Assembly: GCA_937891595.1 (NCBI GenBank)
Contig: CALATF010000043.1
Span: forward strand, 1-7,518
Origin: an uncultured Clostridia bacterium
GTDB lineage: Bacteria; Bacillota; Clostridia; Christensenellales; UBA1242
Reading direction: 5' to 3'
Length of the DNA: 7,518 nt
In this document: piece after piece, positions 1-6,127 of the stretch
How positions within the stretch are numbered: position 1 is the stretch's first letter
Layout: each line of letters opens with the position of its first letter
Translations under genes and position numbers: made by a program
The notes under the pieces: generated by a model
What the model saw: only the letters and a program-made list of their open reading frames with translations
Databases searched by the model: none
Told to the model about the DNA's origin: nothing

Positions 1-661
1 GTGAGCCATCAATTTCTAATTCAAACACAATAGGGTCAACCATATTGTATTTTACGATAATACTATCAATGTTTTTTTCAATATATTCATCACTTTTAAG
101 TTCTTCTAACTCTTTACGCTTAATACAATATTTGTTCTTTGCTTTTTGCGCATTGAGTTCTTCTAACTTTTTTTCGTAATCTTCAACATTCTCATTAATA
201 GTCGTTGAATAAAGTAACTTTGACTTATTAGTGGAAAACTTATTTAACCAATAGATTTTTCTATTGATTTTGTCTTTATACGCTTTCTTTTTTTCCTCTT
301 TGTTAAATATATTGACTACATAATAATTGAATGTTGTTTGGTCTTTTTTGTCATTAAGTCTTTGATATTTTTCTCTTTGCTCTGCTAATACTTTGTCGCT
401 TTCAATTTCTTTATCAAATAACAAGTTAATACCAATATTGAACGCAATAGCACCACCAGTGGTTTTAGCGAATACTTGTGTCCAATATTTCCAATTAGCA
501 AGTAGTGTGATATCAACTGTGAAATTTACAAAGTCAAAGCAACCAAATATTGCAAAGATTATGAATAATAAAATGCTATTAATAACTATTTTTGAAATTT
601 TATTCTTATTTGAATTAGCATAAGAAATAAAGTTATGTGTTGTGTCTATAAAATCTGCCAT
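1..661 (-). CDS. Membrane protein with coiled-coil region, C-terminus outside window
   Basis: The frame opens with ATG at 661-659 and stays open for 220 codons to the window edge, so the C-terminus is missing. I do not recognise the family. About residues 25-41 form a strongly hydrophobic segment (IVINSILLFIIFAIFGC). A second, weaker one lies at about 62-82. The rest, from about 84, is rich in Lys and Glu with short coiled-coil-like stretches (KLEELN, ELEELK). That suggests a membrane-anchored protein with a long cytoplasmic helical part. The SD site AGGAAAG lies inside the last codons of the upstream 207-aa gene and only three bases separate that stop from this ATG, so the two are probably translationally coupled. 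Its place downstream of the tail genes, next to another membrane protein, would suit a lysis or envelope role, but no holin family can be named. Confidence 0.85.
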   Translation of the reverse strand, partial: MADFIDTTHNFISYANSNKNKISKIVINSILLFIIFAIFGCFDFVNFTVDITLLANWKYWTQVFAKTTGGAIAFNIGINLLFDKEIESDKVLAEQREKYQRLNDKKDQTTFNYYVVNIFNKEEKKKAYKDKINRKIYWLNKFSTNKSKLLYSTTINENVEDYEKKLEELNAQKAKNKYCIKRKELEELKSDEYIEKNIDSIIVKYNMVDPIVFELEIDGS

Positions 662-664
662 AAA

Positions 665-1288
665 TTACTTTCCTAATAATTTTTCAATAGTTTCTTGTGT
701 TGTATCGTTGGTGTTTTTTTCCACTTTTTCAATGTATTCTTGTGCTTGATTTTCAATAATTTCTTTGTTTTCGTTATACATTTCAAGCAACTTGGTTTTG
801 ATTTGAATGTTCTTGGTGCTTTCAATCATTTCTTTAATAATTGGTTCTAACTTATCAAGTTCGCCTTTAAGATAAGCAATTGTTTCTTTATCAATACCAA
901 TTTGTTCAAGCAATTCTTGAATTTTCTTATCGTATTTAGAATTACGTTTAGCAAGTAATGTTGTAAACACTTTACCAAACACGAATAAGATTAAAGCCCC
1001 TAATGTCACACTTACACCACCAATGATAATTGGTTGATTAAATATAGTCTTAATAACTTGAATAATATCGTTGGCTGTGTCGCTAACAACTTGTTGTGTT
1101 TCTTCGTTTATATTAATAGGTTCTACGCTTTCGTTTTCGTTTGAACTTTCTTGTGGTTCGCTAGAACTTTCCACTTGTGAACTTTCATTTTCTGCGTATC
1201 CTACATAAACTTGTCTATTTCTTGTGCCACCTAAAAAAGCACAAAACGACATAACACTAATGCCTAAAATCGCAAATAACTTTTTCAT
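665..1288 (-). CDS. Exported, single-span membrane-anchored coiled-coil protein, unknown
   Basis: The 207-aa product is not recognised. Residues 1-20 look like a signal peptide (MKKLFAILGISVMSFCAFLG), with a possible lipobox-like Cys at 16 that lacks a convincing consensus. Residues about 32-70 are a Ser/Glu/Asn/Gln-rich low-complexity linker. Residues about 86-108 are a clear transmembrane helix (IIIGGVSVTLGALILF), followed by basic residues (KRNSKYDKK), as expected at a cytoplasmic boundary. Residues about 113-205 are charged and helical and probably coiled coil. The layout is an exposed N-terminal tail, one span and an internal coiled coil. The start codon overlaps the stop of the 126-aa gene as TAATG, and the next gene follows after three bases, so all three form one translationally coupled unit. 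A role at the host membrane is inferred from topology only. Confidence 0.88.
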   Translation of the reverse strand: MKKLFAILGISVMSFCAFLGGTRNRQVYVGYAENESSQVESSSEPQESSNENESVEPININEETQQVVSDTANDIIQVIKTIFNQPIIIGGVSVTLGALILFVFGKVFTTLLAKRNSKYDKKIQELLEQIGIDKETIAYLKGELDKLEPIIKEMIESTKNIQIKTKLLEMYNENKEIIENQAQEYIEKVEKNTNDTTQETIEKLLGK

Positions 1289-1668
1289 TATAAATTACCA
1301 ACCTTTCTTAAAATCATTTGGAAATCGTTTGGTGTATCTTCAACTTTTAATTCACAATCATTAAATATAAAGTCATAGAAATCTTTTTGGAACTTGCCAT
1401 TATCATTAAGCAAACCTCTATCAACAAAATTATCGTAAATAGACTTTGCTAATAAGAAATCCCTTTTTTCAAGTTTGTATAATCTATCACAAGTTTCTTT
1501 TACAAAATATTCATTTTTTTCTTGCAATGATTTTTCTTTGTTTAATTGTAATTCTTGTTCATTAAGCAAACGATTATATTCTTTTTCTTCTACATACTTA
1601 ACTTTTGCGACACGTTCACATTTTCCATTTTTGTCATATAAAGTCGCTACTAACAATTTTTCGCCCAT
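1288..1668 (-). CDS. Small charged helical protein, unknown
   Basis: The product is 126 aa, soluble and very rich in Lys, Glu and Asn. I do not recognise it. The N-terminus (GEKLLVATLYDKNGKCERVA) could form a short beta hairpin. Residues about 28-75 look like one long amphipathic helix. The C-terminal part has Phe-rich turns (FYDFIFNDCELKVEDTP). The start at 1668 is supported by AGAGG nine bases upstream. It is the first gene after the terminator at 1741-1769, so it probably opens a new transcript or receives read-through. Its stop overlaps the start of the membrane-anchored gene (TAATG). The function is unknown, and partnership with the two membrane proteins is inferred from the operon layout alone. 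Confidence 0.85.
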   Translation of the reverse strand: MGEKLLVATLYDKNGKCERVAKVKYVEEKEYNRLLNEQELQLNKEKSLQEKNEYFVKETCDRLYKLEKRDFLLAKSIYDNFVDRGLLNDNGKFQKDFYDFIFNDCELKVEDTPNDFQMILRKVGNL

Positions 1669-1691
1669 ATTAAATTACCTCTTATATTCCT

Positions 1692-1740
1692 ATTTTACAT
1701 AAACGAACATTAAAAATACATACATATTTTTCGTTGTCCC
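1692..1740 (-). promoter_or_regulatory. Weak candidate promoter of the 126-207-220 aa unit
   Basis: On the minus strand, TATGTAAAAT occurs about 24 bases before the start of the 126-aa gene, giving a -10-like TAAAAT (1697-1692). It resembles the stronger TATGTATAAT in front of the tail-fibre gene. No good -35 is seen at 16-18 bases. Position between a terminator and an SD-led gene favours a promoter, but the sequence alone is weak. Confidence 0.32.
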
Positions 1741-1769
1741 AAGAAAAAAGGGTTTTTTACGCCCTTTTT
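1741..1769 (-). terminator. Terminator after the tail-fibre/small-protein unit
   Basis: AAAAAGGG (1745-1752) pairs perfectly with CCCTTTTT (1762-1769) around a nine-base loop. On the minus strand the hairpin is followed by a T-rich tail, part of which lies in the stem. It starts within the stop codon of the 44-aa gene. The plus strand also ends in T residues, so it may work in both directions. Confidence 0.72.
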
Positions 1770-1902
1770 ATTTGTTTTTAGACTTGTAGTATTCCACTTG
1801 CCTTAATCTTGCTCTTGCCTCACTTTTAGTGAGGTTTGGCTTGCTTAATGGCTTACCACTTTTTGATACTACTTGGTGTCCTTGACTTGTTTTCCTAATC
1901 AT
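1768..1902 (-). CDS. 44-aa basic phage protein
   Basis: An ATG at 1902-1900 overlaps the TGA of the 73-aa gene as ATGA, and the frame runs 44 codons to TAA at 1770-1768, directly at the terminator. The product is basic, about 11 Lys or Arg, with the pattern VVSKSGKPLSKPNLTKSEA followed by RLRQVEYYK. From memory, similar short proteins with a V-S-x-x-G-K-x-L segment and a terminal R-L-x-Q-V-E-Y helix occur in phage genomes, often beside virion genes. I cannot verify the family here. There is no strong SD of its own, so it probably relies on coupling to the upstream gene. A perfect hairpin (CCTCACT-TTT-AGTGAGG on the plus strand, 1818-1834) lies inside the gene. Coupling, position and codon pattern support a real gene. 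The function is unknown. Confidence 0.75.
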   Translation of the reverse strand: MIRKTSQGHQVVSKSGKPLSKPNLTKSEARARLRQVEYYKSKNK

Positions 1903-2120
1903 AAGTATTTTTCCAATTCTTGTGGGTAGTTATTGATAGCGTTGTATTCAAGGTCTAATGCTTGTTGATACCAACTAGCGATTTCGTTATGTCTTTCGCT
2001 TGTTTCACTATCAATACCATAAGCCACGTTTTGTTTGTAAATATCAAACGCTTTGAAAAGTCTAGCACGTTTGTTTCTTAAATATTCTTGTGAATGTTCT
2101 CCACGTTCTTTTAAACCCAT
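1899..2120 (-). CDS. 73-aa protein downstream of tail fibre, unknown
   Basis: The product has 73 residues and is predicted to be mostly helical. An N-terminal basic helix (QEYLRNKRARLFKAFDIYKQ) is followed by a short turn and a second helical part (SERHNEIASWYQQALDLEYN) ending NNYPQELEKYL. No signal peptide, membrane span or catalytic motif is seen. The start is well supported by GGAGA six bases before ATG, and it lies 11 bases after the stop of the tail-fibre C-terminal frame. Its last codons overlap the next ORF as ATGA. Small helical proteins right after receptor-binding proteins can be assembly chaperones or minor virion parts, but that role is only an inference from context here. Confidence 0.86.
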   Translation of the reverse strand: MGLKERGEHSQEYLRNKRARLFKAFDIYKQNVAYGIDSETSERHNEIASWYQQALDLEYNAINNYPQELEKYL

Positions 2121-2131
2121 AATTATTCTCC

Positions 2132-3217
2132 TTACGCTAACTTATTGGTAGCAAACTCAAATGTCATATCACTTGGTGCGTTGTTGTTGCTATCGTATTG
2201 GATTTCAACACTACCACCTTGTTCAATAGACATATTCTCTGGCAATGTTGTGCTTGGCTGGTATGTTGGTGTTGCAAGTTCATAGAATAAAATACCTATT
2301 GGCGTTCCACTTTGAGATAAATCTCTCAAATAAAGTGTTCCACTAGTTCCAATATACATTTGACCATCTAAACTACCACTATCTGCAACAACAATATATT
2401 TTGAAGAAATAGCATTTGGTTTTTCTGCTGAAGAAGATGGTTTTTTAACTAATGTTTGAATACCTACTGTAGAGTATTGATTATTAGAATAAGTCCAATG
2501 CAATGTGCTTAAATCAACAACACCAATATTTACTTTTTTGTTTGTATCTTGCACACTACCAGCACTACGATATGTTGGTGTATCTAACGTGTATTCACTT
2601 GGTGCAATATATGGCTTGTATGTGCCATTAAGTGTGGCGTTTGATAAATTGATACAAATATCGTGGTTGTATGTAGTTCCATAAGTGCTATCAACGAAGA
2701 AACAAATATAAGCACAATTACTTGGGGTTGTAAATGTATTTGATATAGTTTCAAAACCAATAAAATTATTATTTTTGTCATAATAATAAATATTAGTATT
2801 AGTAGATAAGCCTTTATAATACCTATAATATGTTGTATTTGGTAAAACTTCAATAGGCGTTTTGTTTCTAATTCTATCACTATTTCCAGGTTCTTTTGCA
2901 CCAGTTGTATTATTGTATCTACCAATCTCCCATTGTTCGTTCCAAATGTTAAAACCATGGTTAATAATCTTTGTTGGCTTACTATCAATTAACTCGCCTA
3001 GGTTATAAGACAAATCGCCATTGTAGTATTTGGTAATTAATAAACTTGGGTCGCTTAACAAATCGGCTGGAATAGCACTTGATGAGCCAAACCATTGTGT
3101 AAGGTCAACAAATAATACATTTTTTACTTGAATAGCATCCCACCCACTTGAACGTGTATCAATAAACCTAATGTAAACATTTTTGCTAACACTTGCTGTT
3201 AAGAACGAATATGTCAA
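2132..3217 (-). CDS. Tail fibre / receptor-binding protein, C-terminal part in shifted frame
   Basis: The frame is 361 aa counted from a TTG at 3217-3215 and is open to 3229, where a TAG closes it upstream. TTG has no SD site, and its first residues continue the domain left unfinished by the 734-aa ORF, so this is probably not an independent gene. Residues 1-76 hold the second half of a phage beta-sandwich carbohydrate-binding-like domain (TRSSGWDAIQVKNVLFVDLT, then QWFG and YYNGDLSYNLGEL). Residues about 82-215 hold another module (WNEQWEIG, then VLPNTTYYRYYKG and YKPYIAPSEYTL). Residues about 216-361 hold a third, with GVVDLSTLHWTYSNN and ILFYELATPTYQP. Such modules are typical of host-binding tips of fibres in phages of gut Firmicutes. 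The role is recognition of cell-surface glycans, inferred from these motifs. Confidence 0.8.
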   Translation of the reverse strand: MTYSFLTASVSKNVYIRFIDTRSSGWDAIQVKNVLFVDLTQWFGSSSAIPADLLSDPSLLITKYYNGDLSYNLGELIDSKPTKIINHGFNIWNEQWEIGRYNNTTGAKEPGNSDRIRNKTPIEVLPNTTYYRYYKGLSTNTNIYYYDKNNNFIGFETISNTFTTPSNCAYICFFVDSTYGTTYNHDICINLSNATLNGTYKPYIAPSEYTLDTPTYRSAGSVQDTNKKVNIGVVDLSTLHWTYSNNQYSTVGIQTLVKKPSSSAEKPNAISSKYIVVADSGSLDGQMYIGTSGTLYLRDLSQSGTPIGILFYELATPTYQPSTTLPENMSIEQGGSVEIQYDSNNNAPSDMTFEFATNKLA

Positions 3218-5390
3218 TGTTGAGCTGTTCTAAAACTTCAATTGTTTTTACATTTCCACTCTCATCATTATATCTAATTTGTGTCAAAACGTCTGTTGTT
3301 CCTGTTGTTAATTTAATTGTGTATGTCAATAAATATGTATGACCATTTATTAAACCAATAACATTATTTGGTTGACCTAAAATTCGTCCATTTGAAGATG
3401 TGGCTGTAAATGTAGCGACACCATTGCTATATGATACAGTCGCGCTGATTGAACTCCAATTTGTATCATTTAATTCTTTTGCTTGTTGATTATAAGCATA
3501 ACTACGACCTTTAATACCAATTAAATCCATACCAGCACTAAATATCACTGGTTGGCTATCAATAGTTAATGGTAAAGCACTATAATAGGCATAATCAATA
3601 TCGTAACTTTCAACACTAACAACACTTTCATAGAACTCTAATTTGAGTTGATAAAGTTGTGCATTAGTATTGTCTAATTGTGCTTTTAAGACTTTGTTTT
3701 GCACAGCGTTTGTGCTTGTGTCATTAAGTTCACTATCAAATGTGTAGTTACCACTACCAAGTAATGTTTGACCATTTAATGTTTTAATGTTTGTGCCACT
3801 AACGAGTGTGTCTTGCTTACCACTTAAACCACTACTTAAACTATCATCAACATATTTCTTACTACTAGCGTGTGTATTTGCGGTAGGTGTCGCTGGAACA
3901 TAGATTTGTCCACCACTATCATTTCTACGAACAAACGAACCACTAGCATAGTCATCATAATTCGCAACCTCTTGGTTTCCTGTATCTCCTGTGATATACA
4001 CCTTGTTCGCACTACTTGTTTTATCAACTTTGACACCTAATAAACCATTTGTTTCACTCTTTGTGTAGTAATCACTTAAATCAATTTCACTTGTGCCTAA
4101 ACTTAACCAAGCATTATTTTCCCAAATGTAACGATAGTAACCTTTTGATAAATCACTATTATCAATAGGATATAGATAAATATAACCCTCTTGTCCTTGA
4201 CTATCTAAAAAGTCATTTAATGTTGGATATTCGCTTGTATTCACTACTTGCAATTCGTTTTGAGCAAACTCTGCAATCTTATCGTCAACATACTTTTTGC
4301 TAGTAGCATGAGCGTTGCTTGTTGGTGTTAATGGCACATTGATTTGACCATTACTATCACGTTGTGGGATTTCATTAGCATTAGCACTTGTTGAATATTC
4401 AAGTTCAATTTGGTCGCTATTAATATCAGTAGCATAAATAATGTTACCCTCTCTTGATAACTTACGATAACTATATCCATATTGTGTATCAAAGATATCA
4501 CTAATTTCGCTTAATTCATTTTGTGTGGCTTGATAATATCTTTGTGTCGCAATGCTAATTAAAGTAATGTTTCTTGGAGAAGCGTTTTGAATTTGCATTA
4601 AATAATCATAATCATCAATATTGACAACACAAATTCTACCTTGTGTTAATAAACGCAAAACATTTGGTGGCTCGTGACCAGTTAAAATATATCTTAATAC
4701 CTTATTAGCACTATCTAAAATAATTTGCACTAATTGTTTATTGCCGTTTACCACTCGTAGTTCGTAGTATTGTTGTTCGCCTAATGCAATACTATAAAAT
4801 AGTTGACCAACCTCAAAGTTATCTAAATCAACATCACTTGTTGAACTAATAACTTGAATTGTGTTTAAGATATTGGCTTTATCACTTAAAGCATCAATAA
4901 TGTCTTGGTATTGGTCTAATTGGAAACTAAAACCTTGTGGGCGTTGCACAGCGTAGTTCATTGAAATCTTGATAGAACCAGTAGCCACGATAGTTCTAGT
5001 GTTCAATACTGCCTCAATAGTTTGGATACCTTGACCATCTTCACTAATTTCAACATCGCCATCACAACCATTAAGCGAAATATAGATATCGCCTTTTAGT
5101 TGTGTATAGAATGAACTAATGTCCATTTCAACATAGTATTGGTTGATATCACTATCTAAACCAATAGTGGATAATACTTGGTAAATAATTCTACCATTTG
5201 GTAGTTTGGTGTTAGCAACCCAAGTTATATTATTAACGCCACCAATTTCTTTTACATAGAAATGGATTTTGTTGTAGTTGTGTGAACCAGTAAAAGAACA
5301 CCCAACAATAGGATACCTTGTAGAAAGTTCCTTGTCTTTGAATGGATAACAATTTACATCATAAAAGACTTGCATTATACGATTATCCAT
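3186..5390 (-). CDS. Tail fibre / receptor-binding protein, N-terminal and shaft part
   Basis: The 734-aa product has the order expected of a tail fibre. Residues 1-150 look like an Ig-like baseplate-attachment domain of the BppU N-terminal kind (DVNCYPFKDKELSTRYPIVG). Residues about 151-340 are a helix followed by an uncharacterised domain. Two shaft repeats follow at 341-370 and 487-516 (GQI-VP-TPT-HA-SKKYVDD). Fibre signatures come next: LSDYYTKSET at 438-447, SGKQDTLVSGTNIKTLNGQ at 523-541 and LNDTSTNAVQNKV near 555-567, then a coiled coil. From about 628 it enters a beta-sandwich domain (GRSYAYNQQA, NGHTYLLTYTIK). This domain breaks off: the last 14 residues (EQLNIDIFVLNSKC) no longer fit it, and the continuation is in another frame from 3229. 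ATG at 5390 has AAAGGTGG ten bases upstream. A leader ORF in another frame, with a better SD, precedes it. Confidence 0.9.
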   Translation of the reverse strand: MDNRIMQVFYDVNCYPFKDKELSTRYPIVGCSFTGSHNYNKIHFYVKEIGGVNNITWVANTKLPNGRIIYQVLSTIGLDSDINQYYVEMDISSFYTQLKGDIYISLNGCDGDVEISEDGQGIQTIEAVLNTRTIVATGSIKISMNYAVQRPQGFSFQLDQYQDIIDALSDKANILNTIQVISSTSDVDLDNFEVGQLFYSIALGEQQYYELRVVNGNKQLVQIILDSANKVLRYILTGHEPPNVLRLLTQGRICVVNIDDYDYLMQIQNASPRNITLISIATQRYYQATQNELSEISDIFDTQYGYSYRKLSREGNIIYATDINSDQIELEYSTSANANEIPQRDSNGQINVPLTPTSNAHATSKKYVDDKIAEFAQNELQVVNTSEYPTLNDFLDSQGQEGYIYLYPIDNSDLSKGYYRYIWENNAWLSLGTSEIDLSDYYTKSETNGLLGVKVDKTSSANKVYITGDTGNQEVANYDDYASGSFVRRNDSGGQIYVPATPTANTHASSKKYVDDSLSSGLSGKQDTLVSGTNIKTLNGQTLLGSGNYTFDSELNDTSTNAVQNKVLKAQLDNTNAQLYQLKLEFYESVVSVESYDIDYAYYSALPLTIDSQPVIFSAGMDLIGIKGRSYAYNQQAKELNDTNWSSISATVSYSNGVATFTATSSNGRILGQPNNVIGLINGHTYLLTYTIKLTTGTTDVLTQIRYNDESGNVKTIEVLEQLNIDIFVLNSKC
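3843..3932 (-). repeat. Tail-fibre shaft repeat, copy 2 (codons 487-516)
   Basis: Thirty codons encode a segment beginning FVRRNDSGGQIYVPATPTAN and ending SSKKYVDD. It is homologous to the 30 codons at 4281-4370. The DNA copies are diverged, so this is an old protein-level duplication and not a recent one. The motif is a common trimeric-fibre repeat that usually precedes a helical or collagen-like stretch. Confidence 0.8.
4281..4370 (-). repeat. Tail-fibre shaft repeat, copy 1 (codons 341-370)
   Basis: Thirty codons encode a segment beginning IPQRDSNGQINVPLTPTSNA and ending TSKKYVDD. It matches the copy at 3843-3932 in length and in the invariant GQI, VP, TPT, HA and SKKYVDD positions. The two copies are 116 residues apart in the fibre. 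Confidence 0.8.
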
Positions 5391-5392
5391 AA

Positions 5393-5440
5393 TTAATGTT
5401 CCACCTTTGGGGAAACATCAATATTGTAGTAATTACACAT
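5393..5440 (-). CDS. 15-codon leader ORF of the tail-fibre gene, possible true start by -1 shift
   Basis: ATG at 5440-5438 has the best SD site of the window, AGGAGG (5455-5450), nine bases upstream. In frame it encodes MCNYYNIDVSPKVEH and stops with TAA two bases before the tail-fibre ATG. It contains C CCA AAG (5411-5405) in the correct phase for tandem -1 slippage. A -1 shift there gives SPKGGTLI followed directly by MDNRIMQVFY of the fibre, without a stop. It may be a coupling leader, the true N-terminus of the fibre reached by frameshifting, or the result of a one-base error in the CCCCAAA run. Confidence 0.55.
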   Translation of the reverse strand: MCNYYNIDVSPKVEH

Positions 5441-5498
5441 ATTCTTTTTCCTCCTGTATAATCTACTTAAATTATACATAAAAAAACTTTATACACAA
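5438..5498 (-). repeat. Promoter plus SD segment, copy 1 (intact)
   Basis: This segment, read on the minus strand as promoter, TATAATTTAAGTAGAT, AGGAGG and ATG, is imperfectly repeated at 6127-6186 in the same orientation. Together the two copies flank the HNH gene with its leader. Copy 1 leads into the fibre leader ORF and is presumably the working one. Confidence 0.6.
5471..5498 (-). promoter_or_regulatory. Promoter of the tail-fibre unit
   Basis: On the minus strand TTGTGT (5498-5493) and a perfect TATAAT (5476-5471) are 16 bases apart. The expected start near 5464 leaves about 24 bases before the leader ATG, including AGGAGG. Its -35 touches the -35 of the divergent HNH promoter. Confidence 0.65.
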
Positions 5499-5516
5499 AT
5501 TATATTTTGATATAAT
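5488..5516 (+). promoter_or_regulatory. Promoter of the structured leader and HNH gene
   Basis: TTTATA (5488-5493, four of six consensus bases) lies 17 bases before a perfect TATAAT (5511-5516). Transcription would begin at about 5522-5524. That is the first base or two of the 13-bp stem in the leader RNA, an agreement between two independent signals. Confidence 0.68.
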
Positions 5517-5520
5517 AAAT

Positions 5521-5617
5521 GTGCGATAAGATAGTATTTATAAGTGCATTTTGAGATGTTTATGTGGGCTATCTTGTCGCAAACATAAAACTGCATAGAC
5601 ATCTTAAAGTGCATTTT
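5521..5617 (+). ncRNA. Structured leader RNA with interleaved stems (pseudoknot or two-state switch)
   Basis: Stem A (5522-5534, TGCGATAAGATAG) pairs over all 13 bases with A' (5569-5581, CTATCTTGTCGCA). Stem B (5542-5567) pairs over 26 consecutive bases with B' (5591-5616). The order A-B-A'-B' is that of an H-type pseudoknot. There is no mismatch: 32 Watson-Crick and 7 G-U pairs. All seven would be A-C mismatches on the other strand, which points to a plus-strand RNA. The direct repeat AAGTGCATTTT at 5542 and 5607 is mostly a result of B/B' pairing through TGCA. Loops of 7 and 9 bases are too short for both full stems at once, so either a partial pseudoknot or alternative hairpins is likely. 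The promoter places the RNA start at A. The RBS (5625-5629) lies just beyond B' and is unpaired. Confidence 0.7.
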
Positions 5618-5635
5618 ATTTTATGAGGTATAATT

Positions 5636-6127
5636 ATGAAACAAGAGATTTGGAAAGATGTAGTTGGATATGAGGGTTTATATCAAGTATCTAATTTAGG
5701 TAGAATTAAAAGAAATAACAAATACCTAAAACAAAATATTAGAGTTGGATATTTTGCTGTTAATTTATGCAAAAATGGAAAATATAAAACAAAACAAGTT
5801 CATAGACTTGTTGCACAAGAATTTATACCAAACAAATATAATTTGCCACAAGTTAATCATATAGACGGAAACAAAAGAAACAACATTGTTTCTAATTTGG
5901 AATGGATAACACCTAGTGGAAACATTAAACACGCTATAAAAATTGGGATAAAAACTTTTGATAGTATTAGTTTGAAAATAAAACAAATAAAAGATGGCGT
6001 TGTTATTAATACATATAATTCAATTAATGAACTTGAAAGATTATTTGGTTATGGTTCTTCTAATATTTGCAAGGCATTAAAAGGAAAAATAAAAAAAGCG
6101 TATGGATATGAATGGAAATATGCTTAA
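5636..6127 (+). CDS. NUMOD4/HNH homing-type endonuclease
   Basis: The 163-aa product starts with a NUMOD4 DNA-binding module, residues about 4-45 ([20 protein letters not shown]). The HNH nuclease core, about 55-100, has [12 protein letters not shown], then [10 protein letters not shown] and SNLEW, ending NIKHA. The likely catalytic and metal-binding residues are His75, Asn87 and His99. Residues about 125-163 form a C-terminal helix-turn-helix-like module of the NUMOD1 kind ([20 protein letters not shown], then GYEWKY). This is the full domain order of free-standing phage HNH endonucleases, which cut DNA of related phages at specific sites and spread their own gene. The start has GAGGT six bases upstream. 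It is the only gene on this strand inside the minus-strand tail module, is very AT-rich, and sits between two copies of a regulatory repeat, all signs of an inserted selfish element. Confidence 0.93.
   Translation: MKQEIWKDVVGYEGLYQVSNLGRIKRNNKYLKQNIRVGYFAVNLCKNGKYKTKQVHRLVAQEFIPNKYNLPQVNHIDGNKRNNIVSNLEWITPSGNIKHAIKIGIKTFDSISLKIKQIKDGVVINTYNSINELERLFGYGSSNICKALKGKIKKAYGYEWKYA

Noticed and set aside
393..623. Plus-strand open frame of 76 codons opposite the left-edge membrane protein.
   Set aside because: It is antisense to a gene with better coding pattern, SD and coupling; no SD of its own.
1475..1702. Plus-strand open frame of 75 codons opposite the 126-aa gene.
   Set aside because: Antisense shadow rich in Ser, Phe and Tyr from reversed Lys/Glu codons, without SD.
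1818..1834. Perfect 7-bp hairpin with TTT loop inside the 44-aa gene, considered as a terminator or operator.
   Set aside because: No T-run follows on either strand and it lies within coding sequence; kept only as a note.
2584..2988. Minus-strand 134-codon frame inside the tail-fibre C-terminal part.
   Set aside because: Overlaps in another frame the well-supported binding modules and has an Ile/Leu-rich shadow composition.
3836..4036. Minus-strand 66-codon frame inside the tail-fibre shaft.
   Set aside because: It lies in another frame across the shaft repeat and fibre signature; no SD.
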